Shown: positions 50,038 to 60,605, counted from the first letter of the stretch. The stretch is 64,000 bases of DNA from Solanum dulcamara (GCF_947179165.1 NC_077246.1:72016421-72080420), one strand, 5' to 3'. Notes: generated by a model from the letters alone, not told the origin. A program made the numbers and translations.

Positions 50038-51432
50038 CACCATCAGCTTCATGTTCTCCATCAAATATCAAATCTTTTGGAAAAATTTGTATGGAATTAG
50101 TGAAATAGAAGTTCCAGGTAAGAGATTCATGTTGATTGATGTCTCTTATTATCCTGAAAATCTGAAAATCTGAAGTGAGTGGAACTGTAGACAAGAACTG
50201 TATGGAGGGTTCGACATACAGCTGAGGCAACATGTTTAGTCTGTCTTAGCAACATACATTAGAAGTTGGTATCAGATTTTTGTGTCCATTCTTCACAAAG
50301 TTAATTTCTTTTTATTGTTCGACTTCTTTGTGTTTTCAGAGTATAAAGTTCATATTTATTTCTTTCTTGTCAATGGTAAGGAGGAGGAAATTACAATATG
50401 CAAGAGTCAGCAAATGATTCTGTGAGCTTCAATATTTATGCTAATGTATTCTGACTTACCTACTCTCCAAGTTTTTGTTTCCCTTTTTTTTCTTCCATTT
50501 TTCGATTAATTTGTTTTCTAGAATTCAAATTGGGGATGCTGTTCAATTCCTCTTACCTAGTTAACCATGTTTGTACACATTTACAAAACATAAAATCATT
50601 CATTTTTAACCGTGTTTTGTAGGTGTTTGCCCATTGTTCTTCTTCTAATGTTTTTTTTACCTGCTGACTTGTTGTTCTGAGTTCTCTGTCTACTTACTTG
50701 GGTCCTTTCTTGATTTGTTTTTTTTCTAATATCTTTCGATGTTTAGATGGAAGATGAAACAAGTCGACAACTAATGTTAAGTTATAGGTTTCCAAGAGAG
50801 GTTTAAGCTAACATCATTCTCCTACCTTGCATTTCTCTGTTAATTTTCTTGAAGTATTTAAGATGTTACTCCTTTAATCCTTTTGGTATTATAGTCAGTC
50901 ATTGAGAAAACTTAACAGCCTCATTGGCTTCTGTCACTCTTTATGCCTAATCTGGTTAATGCTCTTTCCAAACCCCAACAATTACACATCATCTTAATCT
51001 GCTGATATTTGGGATTATGATATTTATTAGCTTGTGTTTGTTTAATGGTTACTTCTTGTTAGTCAAAATTCCAGTTTCATTTGCTCATTTTTACTATTTT
51101 CATAGGCTCATTTCTTTGGATCTAGAAATTTCTGACTTCTTTATTCCTTTCACAGGACAATCTGTTGACTGAAGTGGTGAAAAGGTTCAAAGGAAGAAAC
51201 TGGAAAAGAATTGGTAATAAACCATTTATTCTTTCATGTTCTATACTTTTCAGCTAGTTTTTTGGATCAGGTTACTTTTCAGCTAGGTTAACCACAAAGA
51301 CCAGCTCTTAGTAACTCACTGTATCAGCTCAAAGTCTCCTTCTTTGTTGCTTTGTTTCTTGCTTCCTTTCTTTCAAATGAAGATGATTGTTAATTTATGT
51401 CTTATAACATTTGTATTCTCTTCAATGTTTAG

Positions 51433-53645
51433 ATGGAAGATGAAACAAGTCGAACGACCAATGTCATTGGAAGCGCACCTTTGGCTCTTACCGAGTCTCT
51501 TGATTCAACAATGGAAGTTCAACAACATGCATTGACGGTGAAGAGAAAAGCTATAGAATCAAGATCTGCTGCTTGGCCGCATTATGAGAAGCTCATAGAA
51601 GATGGAATTAATAAAGCTAGGTGCAAGTATTGTGGTAAAGTTCTCTTAGCTGATTCAACTAAAAATGGAACAAGTGGACTGAATAAACATTTGAAAACTT
51701 GTCCTAAAAATCCAAATAAGGTTAACAATTTCAATTCCAAGTACAAACAATCAAATTTAAACTTTTCCTTAGAAGGTGAAATGTGTGATGGGGCAATTTG
51801 GACTTTTGATCAAGAGGCATCTCGGAGGGCTTTAGTTGAGATGTTAATCCTTGATGAACTTCCTTTTCGTTTTGTTGAAAAGGAAGGTTTTAAGAATTTT
51901 ATGAAAAAAACCCAACCTTTATTTCGAGTTCCCTCCCGTAGAACAGTGACTAGGGATTGTTATCAAGTTTTTGGTGAAGAGAGACAAAAGTTTATGAAGT
52001 ATTTGAAAGAAACATCACCGAGAGTTTGTCTAACCACAGACACATGGACATCTATTCAAAGAATAAATTATATGTGTTTGACAGTACACTTTATTGATAG
52101 TGATTGGCTTTTGCATAAACGAATTTTAAACTTTCAGGTTGTTACTAGTCATAAGGGTGATGAAATGGCCCGTTGTATTAGTAAGTGTTTGCTTGATTGG
52201 AAATTGGAGAAAATAATCACTATAACTGTAGATAATGCTTCTTCTAATGATGTCATGGTGAAAGAGTTACACAAACAAATGGTTAATTGGGGATCTAACA
52301 TGAAATGTGGTAACCATCTTCACGTGAGATGTATGGCTCACATTTTGAATCTTATTGTGCAAGATGGCATGAAAGAAGTTGGTCCATCGATCAAACGTGT
52401 TAGGCAAATGGTGAAATATGTTAGACAATCTCCCGCAAGGATTAGAAAATTTGAGGAATGTTGTGAACTAAAAAATATAGACAGTAAGAAGTCATTATGT
52501 TTAGATGTTTCAACCCGGTGGAATTCGACCTACTTGATGTTGGATGCCGCACAACATTTTGAGAGTGCATTTGATTACTTTGATCTCGAAGATGGTGGAT
52601 TGTCAACTTATCTTGCTAATCATGTTTGTGAAGATGGAAGCGTTGCAGGTGTACTTGAAAGTGATGATTGGCAAAAGGTGAGAAATATGGTCATATTTCT
52701 TAAAAGATTTTATGATCTAACTGAAAAGGTTTCAGGTTCACTCTACGTCACTTCTGCTGGTCACTTTGAAGATATAGTTGAGCTTCACAATCATTTAAGA
52801 GAGTGTATGGAAGACAATGATCCTTCTTTGGCAAAAATGGGAGAAAAAATGAAACAAAAGTTTGTCAAGTATTGGGGTGTTCCTGAAAAAATGAATAAAG
52901 TGATTTTTATTGCCTCTATCTTAGATCCTCGTAACAAACTTGAGTATGTTGGCGACGCACTTGAGGATATGTTTGGAGATGAAAAGGGGAGTGAAATAAA
53001 AGATGAAATGGTGACTTACATGAAATCTATGTTTGAAGAGTATGTAGCAAAATTCTCTAATGTATCTCGACGCCCATCTACTCTCTCTGATTTATCGGGT
53101 CAGACATCGGATTCATCTATCTCTAACACTAGCACAAAATCCACAAAAGTAAGAAATAGGATCCAAATGAAGAGGAACAAACTAGATGGTACAGGTTTGG
53201 GTAGTAAGTCGGAGTTGGAAAGGTATCTTAGTGAAGAACTAGAGCCGACTGATGATGACGACAATTTTGATATCTTGTCGTGGTGGAAAGTTCATTCTCC
53301 TAGATATAAAATTCTTTCCGAGATGGCTCGTGATGTGTTGGCAATTCCAATTTCTAGTGTGGCATCGGAATGTGCCTTTAGCACCGGAGGCCGTATTCTT
53401 GATTCATTTAGGAGTTCTTTGACTCCGAAATTGGTGCAAGCTGTTATTTGTCTTCAAGATTGGCGTCGAAATGAGCCTTATCCCATAAATGTTGAAGAAG
53501 ATTTTAATGACCTTATGAAACTTGAACTTGGTATGTTTTTCAGTTTCGGTATTTTATTTTTATATTTTTTTACTTTGTTTAATTATTGACACATTTTAAA
53601 TTCTTTTTAGCTATGGATGATATTGACTTGCATTGTTCAAGCTGA
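51433..53645 (+). CDS. hAT transposase, BED zinc-finger type
   Basis: The protein should bind the element ends and cut and rejoin DNA. Exons 51433-53530 and 53611-53645 give 710 residues; without the last intron the frame runs on to 53,589 with an unnatural hydrophobic tail. The BED finger has C64, C67, H86 and C90. The core has LTTDTWTSIQRINYMCLTVH, TVDNASSND and CMAHILNLIVQDG. The hAT dimerisation domain spans about 613-677 (FDILSWWKVHSPRYKILS, SSVASECAFSTGGRILD). No stops or shifts are seen. A donor near 50,117 (TTCCAG|GTAAGAG) and the acceptor TGTTTAG just before the ATG suggest a leader intron. It resembles the plant ZBED/RICESLEEPER group. Confidence 0.93.
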
Positions 53646-53719
53646 AAAACAGTAAAAGCAAATTTTGGACTCTATGTCCTCTGCTGCTACTGTTTCTGAC
53701 TTCTGATTTTGGAGCTACT

Positions 53720-54560
53720 TCAGCCTTCAGGTGGTGGTGGTGTTGTGTGTAGTGTGCTGCTGCTGCAGGTAGTGTTGCAGCTTATGTTGTTTGTTGTTGT
53801 TGTGTGTTGCAGCTGAATCATTTTGTTGTTGTTGTTGCATGTTGTATGCTGTTGCAGGTGCTGTTGACTGTTGTGTGTAGTGTTGCAGCTTATTGTTGCA
53901 GCTTATTGTTGCTGCTGGTTGGCTTATTATTGTTGCAGTGCAGCCTGCAGCCTGCAGGTGTTGTAGTTTGTTGTTGCTGCTGGTTGTAGTGTGTGTAGTT
54001 TGTTGTTGCCTGTTGGTTGCTGCAGGTGTTGTTGCTGCTGGTTGTAGTGTAGGGAGCTGCTGCAGCCTGCAGGTGTTGTTGCTGCTGGTTGTAGTGTGTG
54101 TAGGGAGCTGCTTGAGTGTGTTGCAGCTTATTGTTGCTGCTGGTTGGCTTATTGTTGCTACTTGGTGTTGTAGTGTGTGTAGGGAGCTGCAGTTTGTTGG
54201 AATTGTTGATGCTGAAGAAGGTGCAACTTGTTGGAGATATGTTGCTGCTGAAGAGGTGCTGGAGAATAGCCATGTAGTGCTCTAACAACTTCAGATTGGT
54301 TGTTGTTAACTTAATCTGACTTTGCTGCTGACTGCTGTTGGTTGTTGCTTGTTGTTGGCTCCAAGTAAATTGCATCCTCCAAGTTGCAAAACCATTTTGA
54401 GTGCATTAATTTGGTGGTAGTCTCTGCTGTTGTTGTGTGATGTTTCTGCATAGGAGAAAAATGGCTCCAGGTGTTGGGATTTGCTGCTCCAGTAACCTGC
54501 ATAAACACCATTTTTTGCTGCAGGTGTAGTTGTTGGAAGTTGCTGTTGCTCCTCCATGTT
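53720..54560 (+). repeat. GTT/GCTGCTG-rich minisatellite in the hAT 3' region
   Basis: Recurring blocks such as TTGTTGCTGCTGGTTG, TAGTGTGTGTAGGGAGCTGC and GCAGCCTGCAG appear several times between 53,990 and 54,195. The open frames over it on both strands (Cys/Leu/Val-rich on plus, Gln/Thr-rich on minus) are products of the repeat, not genes. Confidence 0.8.
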
Positions 54561-55406
54561 CAACTTCAGTTTGCAGATTGTAGTTGTTGTTGTGTGATGT
54601 TTGATGTGATATTCTTGATGAGCAGCTCCTTCCAATGTGATGTGAATGCACCTTCCATAGTTGTATTTGTACCCTTGTCACACCTATACAAGAAAGATCA
54701 AACAAATGCAAACAACCAACCAAGCATAGTTGTCTTCTCAGATTGTGCCAATGTGTTGTGAACCTGTACCTACAGCACCAACCAACAAACAAACAAACAA
54801 CCAGAAAAAATCTCCAATGTTATTGAAATCCTTGAACCCTGATGGTGGTGCCATCCATAATGTGATGCAAGTGTTGATCTTATAAGATGCAAAAATTTGG
54901 GTATTACCGAATACCGTACCGAACCGAATTTTTATTTACCGATTACCGAATTACCGAACCGAAGTTTGAAAGTTTGGTATTTGGTATATACTTTGAATTA
55001 CCGATTACCGAATTATCGAATCTAAATTTTGAAAATACCGAACCGAATACCGAACGCCCACCCCTAATTGGAGGAGCTCGGGCACAAACAAGAGAAGATT
55101 GCTTTATTTTGTGACAGTCAGAGCGCTTTGCATCTTGCAAAAAATCCGGCATTTCATTCAAGGACAAAGCATATACGAGTTCAGTATCACTTTGTTCGTG
55201 AGAAGGTGGAAGAAGACAGTGTGGACATTCAGAAAATTCACATTAATGACAACCTGACAGATATGTTTACAAAATGAATCAACAGTAATAAGTTCATATG
55301 GTGTCGATCTTCTATTGGCCTAGTAGAAATATAACATTGCAGTAATTGATAGCAAGGATGGTGTGAAGACTTAATTGATTTTCAATTAAATCTTCAAGTG
55401 GGAGAA

Positions 55407-55892
55407 TGAAAGAAAACAGAGAAGACAAGAGAAGTCAAAAAGAGAATAAGAAAAGTTGAAAAGGCAAAAGGGGAAACAACACGTTTTTGTTGAAAAACAG
55501 AAAACGCGTACTGTCCAACTTTTCTTTTAATTAACGTGTTTACGCGTTTCATCCTCCTATAAATAGAAGGCATTCTGCCCTCATTTAAATCATTCAATCA
55601 TCCCAGAAAGAGAGAGTAAAAAATACAAAAAGAGTTATACACCAAGATAAATATTGTAGTCTTGAGTGTCCTCTTTAGTAGTTGTTCCTTTTACAAGAGA
55701 GAAGTATTAATTGTTGTTTTCTCCTTGTATTTGAGAGCTGTGTACTTCATACAAAAAGAGTGAAATCCTTCTACCCCGTGGTTTTTCCCCTCTATCAGTT
55801 AGAGAGGTTTTCATGTAAAATTCTCGTGTCCAATTTATTTTCATATTATTTGTCATATCAAACTTTAGTTGTGGTGCTTCATCCCCCCAACA
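55407..55892 (+). repeat. 3' LTR of copia B
   Basis: It is nearly identical to the 5' LTR except for the AG-rich indel and a few substitutions. It ends CCCCCCAACA before the GTTAC duplication. Confidence 0.93.
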
Positions 55893-56333
55893 GTTACAAA
55901 CTATTCGACTTCTCCTTTTGTTGAAGAAATGTTCGAAAAAAACAAACAAATATTAACCGAGTATGAAGTAGTGATCAACCGTTGGCCTCAGTACACAGTC
56001 ATTCTGGAGAATGTACGCTCTATTTTGGTATCCAGGGAACATTTAGACCAATGCTTGATGTGTTTTATGACCCTTCTGTTTGCTGATAATGCTCTCTGCT
56101 GATGTTATATATAGGCTGTTGCTAATGTAGAAAGAGCAATTACAAAAGCCATGGAGAAACAGTATAATGAGATCTTGACCCCCTCAAGGACAGCATTCCA
56201 AAGAAGCTCAGAATACAAGTTCAGAAATTAGCAAGAAGGGAATCAACTACTCTTTATAGCATTCCTAATCAGGTAAGTGCTAATCAAAATTGAAAAACTT
56301 GTCGAAACAAGTAGACAAATCATAAGCTACAAC

Positions 56334-57021
56334 TAGGGGTGCTCACGGTTCGGTTTGGATCGGTTTTTATTTAAAAAATAACCAAACCAATTGAGTCGGT
56401 TTTTCAAATTGTCAAACCAAACCAAACCAAACTATATCGGTTTTTACTATTCGGTTTTTGTCGGTTTTTATTGTTTTTTTCGATTTTTGTCGGTTTTTAA
56501 AATACCTTATAGTCACTATTTGAATAAACAGAAAATAAATTTCAAAAGTATTTTCTTATTATAAATTTCATTGTAGCCAGTAGCTACTAGCCAAGATTGA
56601 CGCATACATGTTTAATAATAGAGAATGACTCACCTAAAGTTTTACTATTTGTAATTGTGAGTAGCTTTTCTGCGTATGAAGTCCACATTTTATTTATTTT
56701 TACTTTATTTAGTATAATTCAAAAGAATGGCCCAAGATCAAAAATATAAAAACTCAATATAAATTATATTTTTTTCATAAAAAAATTAAAATACACACAC
56801 ATATATATACAAATTTAATTTTTAAAATATGTATATATAAAGCCGGTTTGGTTCGGTTTTTTCGGTTTTTTTTAGACTTGAAACCAAAACCAAACCAAAT
56901 ATAGTCGGTTTTTAAATTTAAAAACCAAACCAAATCAAACCAAATAAATGTCGGGTTTTTTTCCCGATTTGGTTTGGTTATCGGTTTGGTTCGATTTTTT
57001 GATTTTTCGTGTTCAGCCCTA
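56334..57021. mobile_element. Non-autonomous hAT element
   Basis: The ends are TAGGGGTG and CAGCCCTA. GCTACAAC (8 bp) flanks it exactly (56326-56333 and 57022-57029). Subterminal regions are full of CGGTTTGG/CCAAACC motifs. It has no transposase. Its subterminal motif differs from the CGGTAT motif of the large hAT, so it belongs to another family. Confidence 0.93.
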
Positions 57022-57050
57022 GCTACAACCACCAGAAGGGGACGATTTCT

Positions 57051-57290
57051 CTAACTCTCAGTCTGCTCCCTCAGTCTTTGGATTGTACTCCTCATTGGCT
57101 TTGACTTGCCGCAATCTTTGCAATCCCAAATTCCCACTGCTTTCCGCCTTACTGCATACTTTCCACAAAACTCACAAAAGTATTTGCTGTGCTGGCTAAC
57201 ATCCATTTTCTTAATCTGCTTACGCAGACTGGCACCATAACGGGTACTATACTTTCCAATGATTCCAGCCTTCTTGGTCCTTTTAGTCAT
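57051..57290 (-). pseudogene. Ribosomal protein eL43 (RPL37a) retrocopy with internal deletion
   Basis: The frame reads 79 residues of cytosolic large-subunit protein eL43: [20 protein letters not shown] at the start and [14 protein letters not shown] at the end. The zinc-binding cysteines CEFC and CKDC are present. The family is about 92 residues long; here a conserved Gly/Ala/Thr-rich stretch of about 13 residues between the second Cys pair and the C-terminus is missing. The copy has no introns, and I expect eL43 genes to have them, so this looks like a processed retrocopy. It could be expressed, but the deletion makes normal function unlikely. Confidence 0.7.
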
Positions 57291-57770
57291 TTCTGTCTAT
57301 TGATTTTCCGATATGTTCTTTTGATGATGTTTACTCTTGTTGTGAATTTTGGCTAAAACATGAATTTCTTTGAGGTTTCAGATCTTTGGTTCACTGATTC
57401 TTTATGTTAATGTGCTAAATCCTCACTTTATGTCTAAATCGGCTTCGAATCTACTTTGATTATTTCTGTTAATTTTGGTGTGTGCTTCATTGATTTTGGC
57501 GTTATTAAACTATTGGTACAAAATTGATTATCGATATCGTAACTTATTTTTAGGTTGTTGATTGAAATACAGGGACTTATATATCGTAGCTTACATGTTA
57601 CCACCAATACACCGCCCGATAACCGTTCGATAATTGCTAATTCGATACCGAACCAACCGATATCTTATAGGTTGGCTAGCGGATTAGTACTTTTAAAAGC
57701 CGATAACCGTTAAGTCAAATTGTTAAGCATAATAATCTATCCGATCCAGCCGATAAGCAGCCCTACATGT
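57291..57770. other. Intergenic DNA with a possible hAT end
   Basis: CCGATAACCG-type motifs and a terminal CAGCCCTA at about 57,757-57,764 resemble a decayed non-autonomous hAT element. The other end was not found. Confidence 0.35.
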
Positions 57771-57774
57771 GGTG

Positions 57775-58050
57775 GTTATCTATTGGTTACAATTTAATTA
57801 TTTAAAATTAATTATAAATTAAAATATATTCAACAAAATTATAATTAAATAATTTTTTAAAACACGTGGTGGCCATCTATTGATTACAGATTAATTATTT
57901 AAAATTAATTATAAATTAAAATTTATTTAAAAGAATTTTAATTAAATAATTTGAATAATTTTTTTAAACACGTGTTGGCCATCTATTGGTTACAATTTAA
58001 TTATTTAAAATTAATTATAAATTAAAATTTATTTAACAGACTTTTAATTA
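57775..58050. repeat. AT-rich tandem repeat with ACACGTGG units, copy 2
   Basis: Three units of about 100 bp, each with a (C)ACGTG core, CCATCTATTG and AATTATAAATTAAAAT, are related to those at 17,500-17,736. Confidence 0.75.
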
Positions 58051-58051
58051 C

Positions 58052-58263
58052 GAAAAAGGGCCTAAAATGCCCTCGAACTATTGAAAATAGTATAAAAATG
58101 CTCTTCATCCATCTATTGAGCCTAAAATGTCCATTTTCGTTAAAGAAAATATTATTTTTGAACCTAAAGGTGGATGTCAAGGACATTTTAGGCCCAATAG
58201 ATGGATGAGGAATATTTTTATACCATTTTTAATAGTTCGAGGATATTTTAGGCCCCTTTTCAT
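58052..58263. mobile_element. Foldback MITE, copy 2
   Basis: Arms of about 80 bp: left GGCCTAAAATGCCCTCGAAC to about 58,130, right about 58,182-58,260 ending TTTTAGGCCCCTTTT. Same family as 17,283-17,490, with the spacer inverted. Confidence 0.85.
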
Positions 58264-58775
58264 TGATACTATATTTGTCACGATCATGACACATTGTTGG
58301 CCCAACATGCCTCACATATTTTTCCCTTTAGCTACATCAAAATTTAGTTCAAAAATGCGTATGCCATGTGAACTCGTGATATACCTTATAAAACTCTTCA
58401 TTTTTTTCCTCTCTTATTCTGATATTCTGATATGTGTTTTGTCTAAGATGTCACAGACACTCCTTTTTAGAAGCTTTCCAACCTAAAAGTCCTTATGTCC
58501 TTCTCTTGACTAGTCTTCATCTACCCACCCTTTATTATGAGTATCAATAATTAAAGGCCAACTCATTTGAAGGACATGATTGTAATTTTCTCTCTCTATT
58601 GTGCTAAGGCTAACAAATTACATCGAAATGAATGGACTCCAAAAGATTGGAGAAAGCAAAGGCCCAAAAAAGACAACATCTGGGACAGAAACCCATTTGA
58701 TGAATAATAAGGCCCAAACTGGCTACACTCCCAATTTCAAGCCCTAATCTAGCAACTAAGGCCCAAACAACAACT
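58264..58775. other. Intergenic DNA
   Basis: No gene or repeat recognised. Confidence 0.5.
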
Positions 58776-59045
58776 TGATAACATATTCAGTGTAATTTCA
58801 TAGATAAGATCTGAAAAATATTATACACAAATCTTACCCTTATCCCATGGAGGCAGAAAAGTTGTTTCCGAAAGATCTTTGATAACATATTCAGTGTTAT
58901 CAAGACTACACCGAAATAGGGGTAGTCCATGCAAGAACTTGATAACATATTCAGTACAGTTTCATAAGCAAGGTCTGAAGAATATAAAGTGTACACAAAT
59001 CTTATTCTTACCCCATCAAGGCAAAGAAGTTGTTTTCGAAAGTCT
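58775..59045 (-). repeat. Tandemly duplicated RTE/SINE tail
   Basis: Two related units of about 130-170 bp share AACTTGATAACATATTCAGT, TACACAAATCTTA and a GTTGTTT(C/T)CGAAAG end. On the minus strand they read like RTE tails (AAAACAACTTCTTTGCC, then GGGGTAAG). Confidence 0.65.
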
Positions 59046-59299
59046 CTTAACTCAAATACAGCAAATCAAACCAATTATGAAAAAGAAAATACAAAAGCAC
59101 AAAAAAATGACATCTAATTAGAAAAACATGACATAGCATTCATACAACAACAACAAAATAATGCAATAATTGACGTTGGTAACAAATATCAAAAGGCAAT
59201 AAACTACATGAATTTGGGCCTATCAAAAAGCCCATCTTTCAATTTCATTAACAATGATGGGCCGACCACCCCACTCCCTACTTCTACCCCTACCCCCAC

Positions 59300-59987
59300 C
59301 CTTAATCCTTATTAGTCTTCTTCCATTGGCCACCGTCTCTGTACAAAAACCATATCCCTAAAAACTGCTAACAAATTTCAATCTTCACCCAAAATTCCTT
59401 AGTAGATCTCCCTCTAGATCAAATCTTTTTCAATCTCATTGAAGAAAAATTCGATCTTTACCATCAAAATTTCATATCTTTACACTTTTCCCCATCAAAA
59501 ACATCAATCTTTACACTTTTCTCCCATCCTCTTCACCTTCTTCTCCTGTATTTCTCTTCATCTTCCTTCAAGAATCCCAGATTCGTTCAATTTTAGGTCT
59601 TTTGCTTCAGATCTTGGTAAGTTTTCAGTTCTTCTCGTTTTTGTTATATGGATCGTTCTTTTGTATTGTTTGTATGTACCTGTTTTGCTTCAGATTCTTG
59701 TGTGGATTCTTCAATTAGTTAAAAATTGGAGATACCCATATCGGATTTTTACGCATCTGGGTCGGGTTTGAATCGGTTTAGGGGAGTCCATGTAACATTG
59801 ATTGTAAAGGTTCAAGTTTTGTTATGGATGAATTACCTGTGTGCTGATTTACATGCGTATTTAGCTCATGTTTGATGTTTTTTTCCTTTCTTTTGCCCTA
59901 GTTTTTCATGGATCTAATTCATATTCTGGTATAAATTGAAGACTGGTTGCTATTGTAAATAGATAATGATTGGCAAAGATTTATGTA
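59300..59987 (+). promoter_or_regulatory. Leader exon and first intron start of the ALY/REF gene (copy 2)
   Basis: This is the probable 5' UTR exon, ending at 59,616 with the donor CTTG|GTAAGTTTTCAG. The intron would close at the acceptor CTACAG at 60,913, 40 bp before the ALY start codon. The segment is almost identical to 17,739-18,489. The open frame of 110 codons crosses the donor and is unlikely to be translated. Confidence 0.6.
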
Positions 59988-60074
59988 TTATTATGGCTAT
60001 AATTTTTCCTCAATAAGCGGAAGAACAAATGTTATTATATTTCTTTTCTTCGGTATGTTCTTTGATATACGTTG

Positions 60075-60262
60075 GGGGTCCTTGTAAACAGCCTCTCTAC
60101 CTTCTTGATGTATTGGTGGGGTAAGCGGTAAGGTTTTGCCTACACTCTACCTTCCCAGATCCCCATCTTGTGGCATTATAAAGGTAGAGATAAGGGTAAG
60201 GTTGTGTACACTCGACCCTCCCTAGACACACTGGGGGTTTATTGGGTATGTTGTTGTTAAGT
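60075..60262 (+). repeat. RTE/SINE tail in ALY intron 1
   Basis: AACAGCCTCTCTACCTTC, GGTAAGGTTTTGCCTACACT, a second GGTAAGGTTGTGTACACTCG and a final GTATGTTGTTGTTAAG show a doubled RTE-type tail. Confidence 0.65.
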
Positions 60263-60289
60263 TGATGAATGTAGAGAAATGGATTGGAT

Positions 60290-60605
60290 CGAGAGGCGAT
60301 GCTTATGCGGACGACCACGGTCCCGGCCTTACCAGCACCGGAGGTGTACTAATCAATGAATCCACGAAACCACAACTCGTGTATCGTATAGAGCTTTTTC
60401 CTATCCTTTCCGCATAGACTTGCTTCGCACCTGTGTCAAAAGCCAGTTGAGTTTTACTCTTCAGTAAGAATGATAAAGCATTTCGCAAGCTTGAATCCCT
60501 ATAAAAAGTCCGTCCCAACCTCCTTTCTATTGAAGAAAGAGAAAAATAGAATCTATCAGACTCAGATGGGTAAATAATCAAATTGCCATCTATTTGGGTC
60601 ATTGA
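60290..60605. other. Possible organelle-derived insert in ALY intron 1
   Basis: A GC-richer patch has a 99-codon minus-strand frame (60303-60602, starts MTQIDGNLIIYP) unlike its AT-rich surroundings. The composition recalls mitochondrial or plastid DNA, but I could not name a source gene. Confidence 0.3.

Larger units (their letters stand above)
49522..55066 (+). mobile_element. hAT DNA transposon, apparently complete
   Basis: The ends are TAGGGGTGGGC and the inverse GCCCACCCCTA. The 8-bp duplication ATTGGAGG flanks it exactly (49514-49521 and 55067-55074), the hallmark of hAT insertion. Clustered CGGTAT/ATACCG motifs fill about 180 bp at the left end and 160 bp at the right, probably subterminal transposase-binding sites. 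It lies in the RNase H region of copia B, and excision would rejoin the frame there apart from an existing stop. Confidence 0.96.
45900..55277 (+). pseudogene. Copia B gag-pol, mutated and split by an hAT element
   Basis: Gag starts MSSITKFDVDKFNG and has an intact CCHC knuckle (CYNCGKKGHYKKDC). Protease MDTGATWHM, integrase (MWHRKLGHMSERG, RTDNGGEYTNDEF), RT (LYGLKQASRYWYKRF, LLLYVDDMLVAG) and RNase H (SKSTTGYVF, TTEAEYIAATQ, then CDSQSALHLAKNPAFHSRT at 55,100) follow in order. Lesions are stops at 46,413, 46,767, 48,449 and 49,506, a small deletion near 47,675, and frameshifts near 47,890, 48,460 and 48,860. The hAT element splits the RNase H. Confidence 0.92.
45192..55892 (+). mobile_element. 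Full-length Ty1-copia element B, inserted in a pseudogene exon
   Basis: LTRs lie at 45192-45704 and 55407-55892. The duplication GTTAC flanks the element (45187-45191 and 55893-55897). A primer-binding site GTGGTATCAGAG follows the 5' LTR, and GTGGGAG precedes the 3' LTR. Without the nested hAT the element is about 5.1 kb. Joining the flanks restores a continuous exon frame (SGVVTNYSTSPF), so the insertion hit coding sequence. Confidence 0.95.
32474..56272 (+). pseudogene. Disrupted plant gene of unknown function (AT4G24610/AT5G65440-like)
   Basis: Exons with good splice sites are 32474-32739 plus 33025-about 33075, 33147-33224, 33822-33953, 34062-34180, 34504-34668, 41900-42005, 42441-42546, 42650-42754, 43222-about 43387, about 43452-43570, 44301-44491, 44670-44837, 44933-45038, 45169-45191 joined to 55898-56012, and 56115-56272. 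They read LLAYDACIRLCLNAWARG, RWWPIYHDATECVGKVQL, ETLAYDLLLEASMHAQQF, NLCSNISNEIQADIKIHNQ and VVINRWPQYTVILEN. I match these from memory to a plant family sometimes labelled pesticidal-crystal-like, with no known function. Damage: an RTE insert in the first visible exon, a copia in an exon, a one-base frameshift near 56,180, a doubtful junction near 43,390, a missing stretch between 43,570 and 44,301, and no start or 3' exons. Confidence 0.8.

Noticed and set aside
51433..53589. Single-exon 718-residue transposase
   Set aside because: Its last residues are a hydrophobic read-through of an intron; using GT at 53,531 and AG at 53,610 gives a normal end at 53,645.
53804..54285. Cys/Leu/Val-rich plus-strand frames and Gln/Thr-rich minus-strand frames in the hAT
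   Set aside because: They are translations of GTT/GCTG low-complexity DNA; no family features.
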